This document shows, in pieces, positions 1 to 7,656 of a DNA stretch of 64,000 nt; the first letter of the stretch is position 1; each line of letters starts with the position of its first letter. The DNA comes from Fen-1273 sp963837815. GTDB taxonomy: Bacteria > Bacteroidota > Ignavibacteria > UBA10030 > UBA6906. The stretch is from NCBI GenBank assembly GCA_963837815.1, contig CAWIOS010000005.1, positions 1 to 64,000 of the forward strand, read 5' to 3'. The position numbers and the translations under genes were made by a program. The notes under the pieces were generated by a model. That model made no database searches and was not told where the DNA came from. It saw nothing but the letters and a program-made list of their open reading frames with translations.

Positions 1-39
1 GTCTGAGGCGTTTCCATGGTCTGACACCATAACGTATTT

Positions 40-1404
40 ATGTGTATCATTCAACAGGTATTCCGCTCGAGGCCGAAATTGGCAAAGCTCCTGGCAATTC
101 TTGCCCTCCTCACCTCCGTCTGCGCAGGGCAGCAATGTGTCGTCCGGGGGAGGATCGTGGGACGGGAAGGGTCACCGTTCCCCCGTTCGTTTGTCCGGGC
201 CGACAACAACGGCGGTCTTGACTCCTCGGCGGTACAGGCCGACGCCCGGGGGTATTTCACGATCGCGCTTCCCGCCGGCGAACCGAAGAATCTCTACCTC
301 GGCATTGCCGGAAGGGGATTCGGCGGGATGCTCCCCATCCTCACCGATGCCGGAGATTCCGTCTTCTTCGAAGCCCGCCTCGACAGCGCGCACTCCCCGG
401 TTCTGGATTTTTCTCCGCCGGAGGCGCGGATAGCGAAATTCGCGCGCGTTCACACCGCGTTGACCGGTCAGTACCTGGACTTCGTCCGGGACCTGCAGAC
501 GCTCCAGCGGAACGACGGCGACGCGAAATCGTACCTGGCGGCCTGGATGGATTCCGCCGCCCTGCTGAAACACTTCGCCGCGTCGGAAGAAGATCCCGTC
601 CTGCGGGGGGAATACCTCCTGCGGTATTACCGGTTGACCTCGATCCGCGGGATGACGTTCGATACCGCCTTCTTCAGGACGAACGTCCGTTCGATACCGG
701 CACGTTCGCCGTTATGGTTCTTCAACAATTACGAGGCGGCCGATCAGCACCTTCTCAGGCCCGACGGAAGGCGGTTTGTTGACAGCGTGATGGAGTTTCA
801 CCCGAGCAGGGAGCTGCGGGCATTCCTCCTGTTCAACGCGGCGGTGGAGGCCCAGCGCGCAATGAACGAAACGGACGTTCGCCGCAATTACAGAAGACTG
901 AAGGAAGACTACGGTGACATCTGGTGGTCGAAGATCGCCGATCAGTGGATCATCGTGGACGCGAAGGTCAGAACCGGGGTGCAGGTTCCCGACTTCGCGT
1001 TCAAAGATCTGGATGACTCAACGGTCCTCTACTCGAGGTCCTCGTTGAAAGGAAAGGTCTATCTTCTCGACTTCTGGGCGACCTGGTGTCTCCCCTGCAT
1101 CGGCGAGATCCCGTACCTCCGGAAGGCGTACGAGAAGTATCATTCCCGGGGGTTCGAGATCATCAGCATCTCATCGGATGCCAGGCGGTCGGACGTTGAA
1201 TCGTTCAGGAGGGGGAACGGGGGAATGCCGTGGCGTCACGTGTGGGTCACGGGGGAAGATCTCCGGAGGTGCCACGATCAGTTTGAGGTCACCGGGATCC
1301 CGAAGCCGATCCTGGTCGGCAGGGACGGGACCGTCATCGGGCTGAAATCCGACGTGCGGGGGGAGAATCTCGCGAAAATGCTCGACGGATTGATGGGGAG
1401 GTAG
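40..1404 (+). CDS. TlpA-like thioredoxin-fold protein, exported
   Basis: The protein has 454 residues: an N-terminal signal sequence (hydrophobic core about residues 16-29, ending near CAGQQ), a carboxypeptidase-regulatory-like beta segment (35-120), a helical middle, and a TlpA/AhpC-TSA thioredoxin domain from about 310 to the end. The redox motif WCLPC lies at 349-353 in the context DFWATWC. It is probably a periplasmic or surface-anchored thiol-disulfide oxidoreductase. No Shine-Dalgarno is visible before the ATG at 40, and a TTG at 79 (preceded by GAGG) would also leave a signal peptide, so the start is uncertain. Proteins of this layout are common in Bacteroidota. The substrate is unknown. 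Confidence 0.8.
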   Translation: MCIIQQVFRSRPKLAKLLAILALLTSVCAGQQCVVRGRIVGREGSPFPRSFVRADNNGGLDSSAVQADARGYFTIALPAGEPKNLYLGIAGRGFGGMLPILTDAGDSVFFEARLDSAHSPVLDFSPPEARIAKFARVHTALTGQYLDFVRDLQTLQRNDGDAKSYLAAWMDSAALLKHFAASEEDPVLRGEYLLRYYRLTSIRGMTFDTAFFRTNVRSIPARSPLWFFNNYEAADQHLLRPDGRRFVDSVMEFHPSRELRAFLLFNAAVEAQRAMNETDVRRNYRRLKEDYGDIWWSKIADQWIIVDAKVRTGVQVPDFAFKDLDDSTVLYSRSSLKGKVYLLDFWATWCLPCIGEIPYLRKAYEKYHSRGFEIISISSDARRSDVESFRRGNGGMPWRHVWVTGEDLRRCHDQFEVTGIPKPILVGRDGTVIGLKSDVRGENLAKMLDGLMGR

Positions 1405-1458
1405 ACGGGATTGCGGTGGTCCGTTCAGGGTTCCTTCCCCATCGCCTGCAAGAGCCGG

Positions 1459-1491
1459 GATGAGGGAGCCGCGACGCGAGGCTCCCTCATC
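1459..1491. terminator. Stem-loop between convergent genes
   Basis: A perfect 12-bp inverted repeat (GATGAGGGAGCC / GGCTCCCTCATC) with a 9-base loop sits in the 105-base gap between two convergent genes. No T-run follows on either strand, so it is a plausible but non-canonical bidirectional terminator. Confidence 0.55.
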
Positions 1492-1509
1492 TCAGGGCTA
1501 TGATGACCG

Positions 1510-4167
1510 CTACCGGAGCAACAGGATCTTGTTTGTTCGAATTGACTGGCCTGCCTTCAGACGGCAGAAGTAGATTCCTGATGCGAGGTTCGATCCGTCG
1601 AAACGAACTTCGTGATAGCCGGTTTCCTGCTCGCCGTTGACGAGCGTAGCCACCGCCTGGCCCAGCGCGTTGTACACAATCAAAGAAACGGTGGTCCTTC
1701 CCGGCAAACCGTACCGGATCGTTGTAGAAGGATTGAAAGGATTCGGGTAGTTCTGATTAAGCGTGACTTCATCCGGTGCCCGGACGACAGATGATTCTCC
1801 TGTGCCGGTAACGTTGCCCCCGGTTACGCTATCCGGTGGCGACAGATAGAGACCCAGGTTCTTGGTCTGAGCCACAACCATGTACACTTCCCAGGGACTC
1901 AAACCGTTGTAGTTCGACGGGAGTTGAATGACGCATGCATAGAGGTCGACGCCGATAGCCGGGATCGTCTGTATGTACTCCCAGACCGGTCCGGGCGAGA
2001 CCGCCGTGTCAGGATGCCCCTGGCCATTGTCCACCCCCTGGGTGGTTTTCCCCAAAGAGCGGAGCTTGTGCCAGATGCTATACTGCGCCACGGAATTGGT
2101 AATGCCAATCGTGTCGAACCTGCTGCGGACCCAGATCACGCGGGCCTGATTGTATGAAGTGGCAATCCTGGTTATGCTCAGGATGGCCGGATTGTCGAGG
2201 GGGGCGAATCCTTGCCCCGTAACCTGAATGCTCACTGTAGGGAAAGCCGGGTCGTTGCTCGCGATCGTAATCGTACCGGTATCGACCTGCGCTGCCAACG
2301 GAGAATACACGACAGGGATCGGGACGTTGGAACCGTGCGCGACAACGATCGGGCCCGCAGGGACGTTGAACCGGGGGTTGGTGGAAAGCAGAGCCGTCAC
2401 GCGCAACGAATCCCTGTATCCGGAATTTACAATTTGCAGGACAAGCGTGTCTTTCACCGACACCTTAGTTAGCCCGAAATCGAGCCGCGTTGGTTGAACG
2501 TCTATTTGCGCCGGGAAGCGGACCTGCCTGGGGCTTGAGAGTCTCACCTCATCGATTGTCCCCTGGAAATACGAAGCATAGACATCGTTTTCCCATCGTC
2601 CGATCGTGAGCGGGCGGGTGCTGTTGAGCGGAATCGGGAAATTGTCGTCAGCCGGATTTCCTTCCTGGACCCCGTCGACGTAAAGCAAGAGCTTCCGGGC
2701 AGAACGATTCCGGACCATGGTGGCAAGATGCCACACATTGTCCGTGTATGTCGCGAAGCTCGTGTCGCTGATGAGCGCGTTCGGCGGCTGAAGACCGCTT
2801 CCTGTCCCGATCATTCCCACCACGTGTCCGTTGAGCAATGAGATCATGAAGCCCGGCTCGTTTGCGAGCCCGCGGCGCACGATGATGCTGCTTTGCTGGC
2901 TCGTTCTGAACCAGGCGTCGATGGTAAAGCTCGAAGTATCGAAATCGAATGCCTTGTTGGAGGGGACGATCACGTAATCACCGTACCCGTTGTACGACCT
3001 TGCGTTCCCGAACGGCCCCGGGACGATTGTCGTTCCATACGCCGTTCCGTCGAGGCCCCCTGCCGTGTCATGCACCACGGATCCCGAGACCTCGTTGAAA
3101 TGCCAGAGTCCCCGTGTCAATGAGTCGGGTGTGAACTGTGCGTTCGGCAGGATCGGCGCGTAGCTGGACCCGATCATCGTGATGCGCACAACGGAATTGA
3201 CGGGATCGTCACTCGCAACTCTAAGGACGGTAGTGTCGCCGACAGGGTTGCCTGTGGAGGGGGCGTACCAGATGAATACTGTCTTTGTGCCGAATGGCGG
3301 AATAACCATCGGCCCCGCTGCTGCGCCGAACAACGGGCTATCCGAAGTGAATGAACTGATGTGGAGAGAGTCTGTTGTGCCGATATTGGACACCTGGAGT
3401 GCGAGCGTGTCGGAAGTGTGCGCCCGGGTCCGGCCGAAGATAAGAACCGCCGGGTTTACGGCAATGGCCACTGGCGATCCGGAAGGCCGTTGTCTTGAAA
3501 TCCGCACCTCGTCAATGCTCCCGGCAAAGTATGCAGGATCGACCTCACTCTCCCACCGGCCGAGAGTGAGCGGCCTGCTGCTGCTGAGCGGAAGCGTAAA
3601 ATTGTCGTTGGCCGGATTTCCGGCAAGTGCTCCATCGACATAAAGGAGGAGTTTCCTGAGCGTGCGGTCGCGAACGAGCGTTGCAAGATGCCAGGCCCCG
3701 TCGTTGAATGTCCCGGTACTTGAGTCGCTCAACAGTTCATCAGGATAGTACCCGGGCGTGGTTCCAATCATCCCCACCACGTGCCCGTTGAGCGTGGAAA
3801 TCATGAACCCGGGGTCCGGCGTCAACCCGCGGCGGAGAATAATGCCGCTGGACTGCGTCGTTTTGAACCACACGTCGATCGTGAACCCCGTCGTATCAAA
3901 GTCAAACGCAGTTGCGGAGGGGATACTGACGTAGTCTCCGCTTCCATTGAACGAACGCGCATTCCCGAAACGGCCCGGGACAATCGAAGTCCCGTACGCT
4001 GACCCGTTGTTGACCGAGGCGGTGTCGTGAACGACAGTGCCCGCAGACTCGTTAAAATGCCAGAGTGCGCGTGTGAGGGCATCAGGAGTGAACTGTGAGG
4101 TCGGCTGCGAATTCGCAGCACTCAGAATGACGAGCGAAGCAAAGAGAGTCGGGAAGAGATGTTTCAT
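1510..4167 (-). CDS. Secreted protein with two LamG domains and T9SS type A sorting domain
   Basis: Start chosen at the ATG at 4167, which has GGAGG about 6 bases upstream and begins a clear signal peptide (MKHLFPTLF... ending near SAANSQ); the frame is open 32 codons further. The mature protein contains two nearly identical units, each a LamG/concanavalin-like domain (WHFNE...FGNARSFNG...SFTIDVWFKT...HLATLVRDR...GRWE) followed by an Ig-like choice-of-anchor segment. A fibronectin-like segment follows, and the C-terminal tail with NYPNPFNPSTTIRYGLP ends in KILLLR, the type IX secretion sorting signal. It is probably a cell-surface or secreted carbohydrate- or protein-binding adhesin. No catalytic domain was seen. 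About 885 residues. Confidence 0.85.
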   Translation of the reverse strand: MKHLFPTLFASLVILSAANSQPTSQFTPDALTRALWHFNESAGTVVHDTASVNNGSAYGTSIVPGRFGNARSFNGSGDYVSIPSATAFDFDTTGFTIDVWFKTTQSSGIILRRGLTPDPGFMISTLNGHVVGMIGTTPGYYPDELLSDSSTGTFNDGAWHLATLVRDRTLRKLLLYVDGALAGNPANDNFTLPLSSSRPLTLGRWESEVDPAYFAGSIDEVRISRQRPSGSPVAIAVNPAVLIFGRTRAHTSDTLALQVSNIGTTDSLHISSFTSDSPLFGAAAGPMVIPPFGTKTVFIWYAPSTGNPVGDTTVLRVASDDPVNSVVRITMIGSSYAPILPNAQFTPDSLTRGLWHFNEVSGSVVHDTAGGLDGTAYGTTIVPGPFGNARSYNGYGDYVIVPSNKAFDFDTSSFTIDAWFRTSQQSSIIVRRGLANEPGFMISLLNGHVVGMIGTGSGLQPPNALISDTSFATYTDNVWHLATMVRNRSARKLLLYVDGVQEGNPADDNFPIPLNSTRPLTIGRWENDVYASYFQGTIDEVRLSSPRQVRFPAQIDVQPTRLDFGLTKVSVKDTLVLQIVNSGYRDSLRVTALLSTNPRFNVPAGPIVVAHGSNVPIPVVYSPLAAQVDTGTITIASNDPAFPTVSIQVTGQGFAPLDNPAILSITRIATSYNQARVIWVRSRFDTIGITNSVAQYSIWHKLRSLGKTTQGVDNGQGHPDTAVSPGPVWEYIQTIPAIGVDLYACVIQLPSNYNGLSPWEVYMVVAQTKNLGLYLSPPDSVTGGNVTGTGESSVVRAPDEVTLNQNYPNPFNPSTTIRYGLPGRTTVSLIVYNALGQAVATLVNGEQETGYHEVRFDGSNLASGIYFCRLKAGQSIRTNKILLLR
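2179..4092 (-). repeat. Tandem 957-bp coding duplication (LamG + Ig-like unit)
   Basis: Two in-frame units of 319 codons lie head to tail inside the LamG gene. The first begins at 4092 (FTPDALTRALWHFNE), the second at 3135 (FTPDSLTRGLWHFNE). Protein identity is high across the LamG part and lower in the Ig-like part. This is a domain duplication, not a mobile repeat. Confidence 0.75.
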
Positions 4168-4435
4168 GGGTAACCTCCACTGAGTAACGCAACGACGGGC
4201 GGAAGATGCTTTGTGCCGCAGGTCCATGGGGGGGAGGGAACAACCGGGATGGTGCGGCGGCATCCAGACATAGAACAGGGAATCGCGAAGTATCTCGTTG
4301 AAAGATATCGACGCGGTTGCCCATTGTCAATGATACAGCCCACTTGTGCCCGATTCTGGAGAGCCGGAGGGTATGTCTGTCCGCTAGTTCCCGGGTATCT
4401 TTATGAATATCAGGTTTTTGCGTGGGGAGGGAGAG

Positions 4436-5374
4436 TCATTGCAGGGTCCCGCGGAGCCTGTCGTCAATGAGGTCTGAATAGTACTGCTTTTCCGATTCGA
4501 TGAATTTGTTCCTTGTGTCGGCGAATCTGTCGTGGAAGGCACATACATCGAAATAGAAATCGCCGGTACTCTTCGCGTAGAACATCAGATCCCCGAGAAG
4601 ATCTGCGTCGTCTGAATCCACGAGTCCTAACAGGAAACCTTTCAGGTCGTACACGATCAGCCTGGAATATCCCCATTTCTTCAGCAGGGGGAAAATATAC
4701 CTGTCATCGTCTCCGGCCACAGTAAGAAGGAACGGGTGGTGCTCAAAGAACAGGACCGGCGATGAAGTGGTAATCAAACGCTCTGCACCTGCAAGGACGC
4801 GTGAGTCGTACCCATCAACATCCGATTTCAGAAGATTTGCTCCAGTGAAACCGGGAAGATGTGTCAGGAGATCATCGAGTGTCTGGTATTCGACGGTGTC
4901 CGCGGCTTCCTCTCCGACTCGCGCCGTCCCGTTTGTGAGGATCAGGCCTCCCTTGCCGCTGCCGCTGGTGTTTGTCAACAAAGCCTGCACGCGTGTGACC
5001 GCCGGGTCGTCCTGTGTATTGAGGGTGAGCAGGCGGAGATAGTGAGCGCTTCCCTCTACAAGGAGGAAATGGTCGCCGGGCTTGCTTCCCGCCAGGGCAT
5101 AGGAATCTCCGATATTCGCTCCGATATCGACCATGCACAGCGGGCCCACGTGGTCCCGGATGAATGAGGTTACTCTGGAGAGATTTTCAGAATACGTGGG
5201 GATCTCTTTCCGCGTGAAGGGAATCTGATGGGAGAGGTTCAGGGCAAGTCGCTTACCGTTGAGTGTATAGTGGACGACCGGGTCGCACACCTGCAGTGTC
5301 CAGAACAGAATCTTGCGGAAGATCCTTCCTCGTCGACCCGGGGTGAGAGCTTGATTCAAAATGAATTGAAACAT
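4436..5374 (-). CDS. FkbM family methyltransferase
   Basis: A 312-residue protein with a class I SAM-binding motif at about 82-90 (VDIGANIGD), a second motif around FLLVEGS (103-109), and the FkbM signature LKSDVDGYD at 182-190 followed by VLAGAE. The family O-methylates sugars or natural products, often in polysaccharide or glycan biosynthesis. The substrate cannot be read from the sequence, and no glycan cluster adjoins it. There is no Shine-Dalgarno at the ATG; a CATTAT box ends 6 bases before it, but no matching -35 was seen. It sits alone between the LamG gene and a convergent-free gap. Confidence 0.8.
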   Translation of the reverse strand: MFQFILNQALTPGRRGRIFRKILFWTLQVCDPVVHYTLNGKRLALNLSHQIPFTRKEIPTYSENLSRVTSFIRDHVGPLCMVDIGANIGDSYALAGSKPGDHFLLVEGSAHYLRLLTLNTQDDPAVTRVQALLTNTSGSGKGGLILTNGTARVGEEAADTVEYQTLDDLLTHLPGFTGANLLKSDVDGYDSRVLAGAERLITTSSPVLFFEHHPFLLTVAGDDDRYIFPLLKKWGYSRLIVYDLKGFLLGLVDSDDADLLGDLMFYAKSTGDFYFDVCAFHDRFADTRNKFIESEKQYYSDLIDDRLRGTLQ

Positions 5375-5503
5375 GACAGGATAATGATAAGGGTATATGG
5401 TTCAGAGAGGCGGGACGGCCTTAGGGAGAACAGGAGAACGCTTTTGACCCGCTCAAGGTATCAAATGCACCATTGAATGTCAATGAAACGGCTCTTGCAC
5501 TAT

Positions 5504-6001
5504 TCACCGTGTTGCGGCGTCCCCCATCGACCAGTGCGCGTTCCGCAGCCGCCAGCCCGCAGGAGTCTCCTCCGCCAGAGCGGTGAAGTATCCCCCGACG
5601 TGTACCTGATGCCCGGCCGTGTCCGTGATGTCCTCCCGGAACGCTGCTCCCATCATCGCGAGCTTTAAAGAAAGGGGATCGATCCGCACGCCGTTCCACG
5701 TCAGCTCGATGCTGCGCACCCCCGCTGCGAATTTGGGCACGAACGCCGCTGCTGAGTCGTAGTCGGGAAACGCGAGGCTTCCCCCCGAGGCCATGAAAAA
5801 GCGGGGCGTGGGTTCAAAATACCGGAGCCAGGCGTTCGGCCCCTGCTGCGTCACATCACGCGCAATGGATTCGGCGAGGACCCTGACCGCGGACTGGATC
5901 TTCGCTGATGCCGCGGCGTCGGGGGGAAGAGGTGGATTCGAACGGCAGCCCGCGAGGATGGAACCCGCCGCGGCGACAAGCAGGAGAGCACGGTGCGTCA
6001 A
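5504..6001 (-). CDS. Small lipoprotein with SnoaL/DUF4440-like fold
   Basis: A 165-residue protein starting at a TTG (6001) with an excellent AGGAGG six bases upstream, so the non-ATG start is well supported. A signal sequence ends in the lipobox LAGC at about residues 16-19, predicting lipid anchoring. The rest (helix, then WLRYFEPTPRFFMASGG, then beta strands ending WRLRNAHWSM) resembles NTF2/SnoaL-like DUF4440 proteins that bind small ligands or lack known activity. Function unknown. It is followed by a START-like gene read in the same direction upstream of it. Confidence 0.7.
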   Translation of the reverse strand: MTHRALLLVAAAGSILAGCRSNPPLPPDAAASAKIQSAVRVLAESIARDVTQQGPNAWLRYFEPTPRFFMASGGSLAFPDYDSAAAFVPKFAAGVRSIELTWNGVRIDPLSLKLAMMGAAFREDITDTAGHQVHVGGYFTALAEETPAGWRLRNAHWSMGDAATR

Positions 6002-6040
6002 GGAGAATCCTCCTGATCTCTGAATGAATGGAGATGAGAC

Positions 6041-6466
6041 TCATCCCGCGGGTTGCCTGGCGGCGGCCTCGATTCTGTCTCTCAGTGCGTTGAACTCGTT
6101 CTTCAGGCTCCGTCCCACGAACAATGAGAGGAGTCGCCTGGGGCCCTTGAGGTCGAGGTGGAGTGTGTGCTCGAGGTAGGTGTCGTGCCCGGCGGGGTGG
6201 AGGACGAAGTGTGACTCGCCGGTGGTCCTTCCCGAGACCACCCTCAGTTTCAGCTCCCTGGGAGGATCGCATTCGTCGACGTTCAGAACGGTTCCGTTCG
6301 CGCCGCCGATCTCCACGCGGGTCCCGCGGCTGATCGGCCCCGAGGTGTTCACTTCAGCGCCGGGGGTTCGGGCATTCCAGGGGAAAGCGCCCGATGCATT
6401 GACGAGTGCGTTCCACACGTCCTGGACGGGGGCGGCTATGTGGACGTGCGTTTTCCAGCTTCTCAT
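6041..6466 (-). CDS. SRPBCC (START/polyketide cyclase-like) protein
   Basis: A 141-residue protein with the typical SRPBCC beginning (HVHIAAPVQDVWNALVN) and a C-terminal long helix (SLKNEFNALRDRIEAAAR). The fold forms a hydrophobic ligand pocket, and members bind lipids or polyketides or serve as stress proteins. No catalytic residues can be assigned. The ATG at 6466 has GAGGG about 9 bases upstream. It lies 55 bases downstream of the deoxyribosyltransferase-like gene on the same strand and could be at the tail of the tilS-hpt-ftsH unit. Confidence 0.75.
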   Translation of the reverse strand: MRSWKTHVHIAAPVQDVWNALVNASGAFPWNARTPGAEVNTSGPISRGTRVEIGGANGTVLNVDECDPPRELKLRVVSGRTTGESHFVLHPAGHDTYLEHTLHLDLKGPRRLLSLFVGRSLKNEFNALRDRIEAAARQPAG

Positions 6467-6521
6467 CCGTCGCAGCCCTCCATCGTGCTGTTCATCTCAA
6501 TGGGATGAACAGGGGAAAACG

Positions 6522-6989
6522 TTACCGTGCCGTGGAGAGGAACTCCTTCAGGCCGGCAAAATCACCGAAGACGCGCGTGACGCATCCGAGCACCCAGCCG
6601 GGGATGGAGGCGGGGGGCACGGAGGTGACCATGTAGACCGGCTTCTTGAAAAAATGCGCCATCGTCAGCTCACCCTTCGTCCCGGCGCCCTTCTGCGCGG
6701 AATCATCCCAGAAGACCACGACGTAGTCCGTTCTCAACGCGATTTCGTCGCAATCGATGCTCACGAGCCTCTCGACGATCGACCGGTACCGGTCGATGTC
6801 CGTGTTCTTCATCTCCCGGAAATTGACGCCGGGATACTCCCTGCCGAACAGCCTGTCGCTTTCGACGTTCGGGTTGAACACGGAGCACGCGAGCTCGCGT
6901 TCCAGCCAGGACTGCATATCCGCGCGCCAGTCCCGTCCCTCGCCGGCAGCATATTCCATCCCCCCGGAAAGGTAGACCCGCCGTTGCAT
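6522..6989 (-). CDS. Nucleoside 2-deoxyribosyltransferase-like protein
   Basis: A 155-residue protein. The N-terminus RRVYLSGGMEYA, the middle IVERLVSIDCDEIALRTDYVVVFWDD and the segment GAGTKGELTMAHFFKKPVYMV match the Rossmann-like nucleoside 2-deoxyribosyltransferase/DUF4406 superfamily, in which a glycine-rich first strand binds the nucleoside and an acidic residue is the nucleophile. Whether this one is catalytic is uncertain. Its start lies one base after the stop of the DGK-like membrane gene, so the two are co-transcribed and probably translationally coupled. A role in nucleotide salvage beside hpt would make sense but is inference. Confidence 0.65.
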   Translation of the reverse strand: MQRRVYLSGGMEYAAGEGRDWRADMQSWLERELACSVFNPNVESDRLFGREYPGVNFREMKNTDIDRYRSIVERLVSIDCDEIALRTDYVVVFWDDSAQKGAGTKGELTMAHFFKKPVYMVTSVPPASIPGWVLGCVTRVFGDFAGLKEFLSTAR

Positions 6990-6990
6990 G

Positions 6991-7656
6991 TCAGACCATT
7001 CCGTCGAGTTTGAAGAGGTTCAGAGCCGGGAGAAACAGGAGGTACAGCAGCCACATCACGCCGCCCACAGTCAGCGGAATCGACAGGTTGTCGTCAAGCC
7101 CGATGGCCGAGGCCTCGACGACGGCGCCGAGCAGGGCCGCCGCCGCGCCGATGGCGTATTCCGCGGCGGCGTATTCCACCTTCGGCGCGAGCGCTACGAC
7201 GAGGAGCCCGCTCACGAAAAACGCGCTTGCACCCTCGAGGCTCTTGCTCAGGAACCGGTGCCGTCCGTACCTCCGGCCGATGAGTGCCGCGCTCGTGTCG
7301 GAGATGATGAGGACGGCGATGGCGGTGATCGCGATGATCTTGGGGAAGAACAGGACGAGGATCGTTGCGGCGAACAGGACGTACGTGGCGCCGTTGAGAC
7401 GGCGCCCGCGTTCGTTCTGCTCGTGGGAGCGGAGCAGGAACCCGAAGTACATGTTGTAGACCCTGCCGATGGCGGGCACGAACAGCCGCCCGAGGTCCGA
7501 CAGTCCGAACGCGAGCGTCAGGGGAATCAGGATGGCGAGCGCCGTCGACTTCGGGATGAAGTAGTACACGACGGGTATCAGAAGGGAGAAGAGATGGATC
7601 CCTTTCCGGATGACCTCCGTCCCGTAGCTTTCCTCGACGCTCGGCGGAAGACTCAT
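6991..7656 (-). CDS. Diacylglycerol/polyprenol kinase-like membrane protein (CTP transferase family)
   Basis: The start is the ATG at 7656 whose bases overlap the ftsH stop (ATGA), giving 221 residues; the frame is open further upstream only as antisense-like sequence inside ftsH. It has an N-terminal RKGIHLFSLLIPVVYYF, about six membrane segments, and the signature DTSAALIGRRYGRHRFLSKSLEGASAFF. This is characteristic of the dolichol kinase/phytol kinase/DGK1 branch of CTP-dependent lipid kinases, related to CdsA. It probably phosphorylates a membrane alcohol or diacylglycerol with CTP. It is translationally coupled to ftsH. It could be annotated as phosphatidate cytidylyltransferase, but it is shorter than a true CdsA. 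Confidence 0.75.
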   Translation of the reverse strand: MSLPPSVEESYGTEVIRKGIHLFSLLIPVVYYFIPKSTALAILIPLTLAFGLSDLGRLFVPAIGRVYNMYFGFLLRSHEQNERGRRLNGATYVLFAATILVLFFPKIIAITAIAVLIISDTSAALIGRRYGRHRFLSKSLEGASAFFVSGLLVVALAPKVEYAAAEYAIGAAAALLGAVVEASAIGLDDNLSIPLTVGGVMWLLYLLFLPALNLFKLDGMV

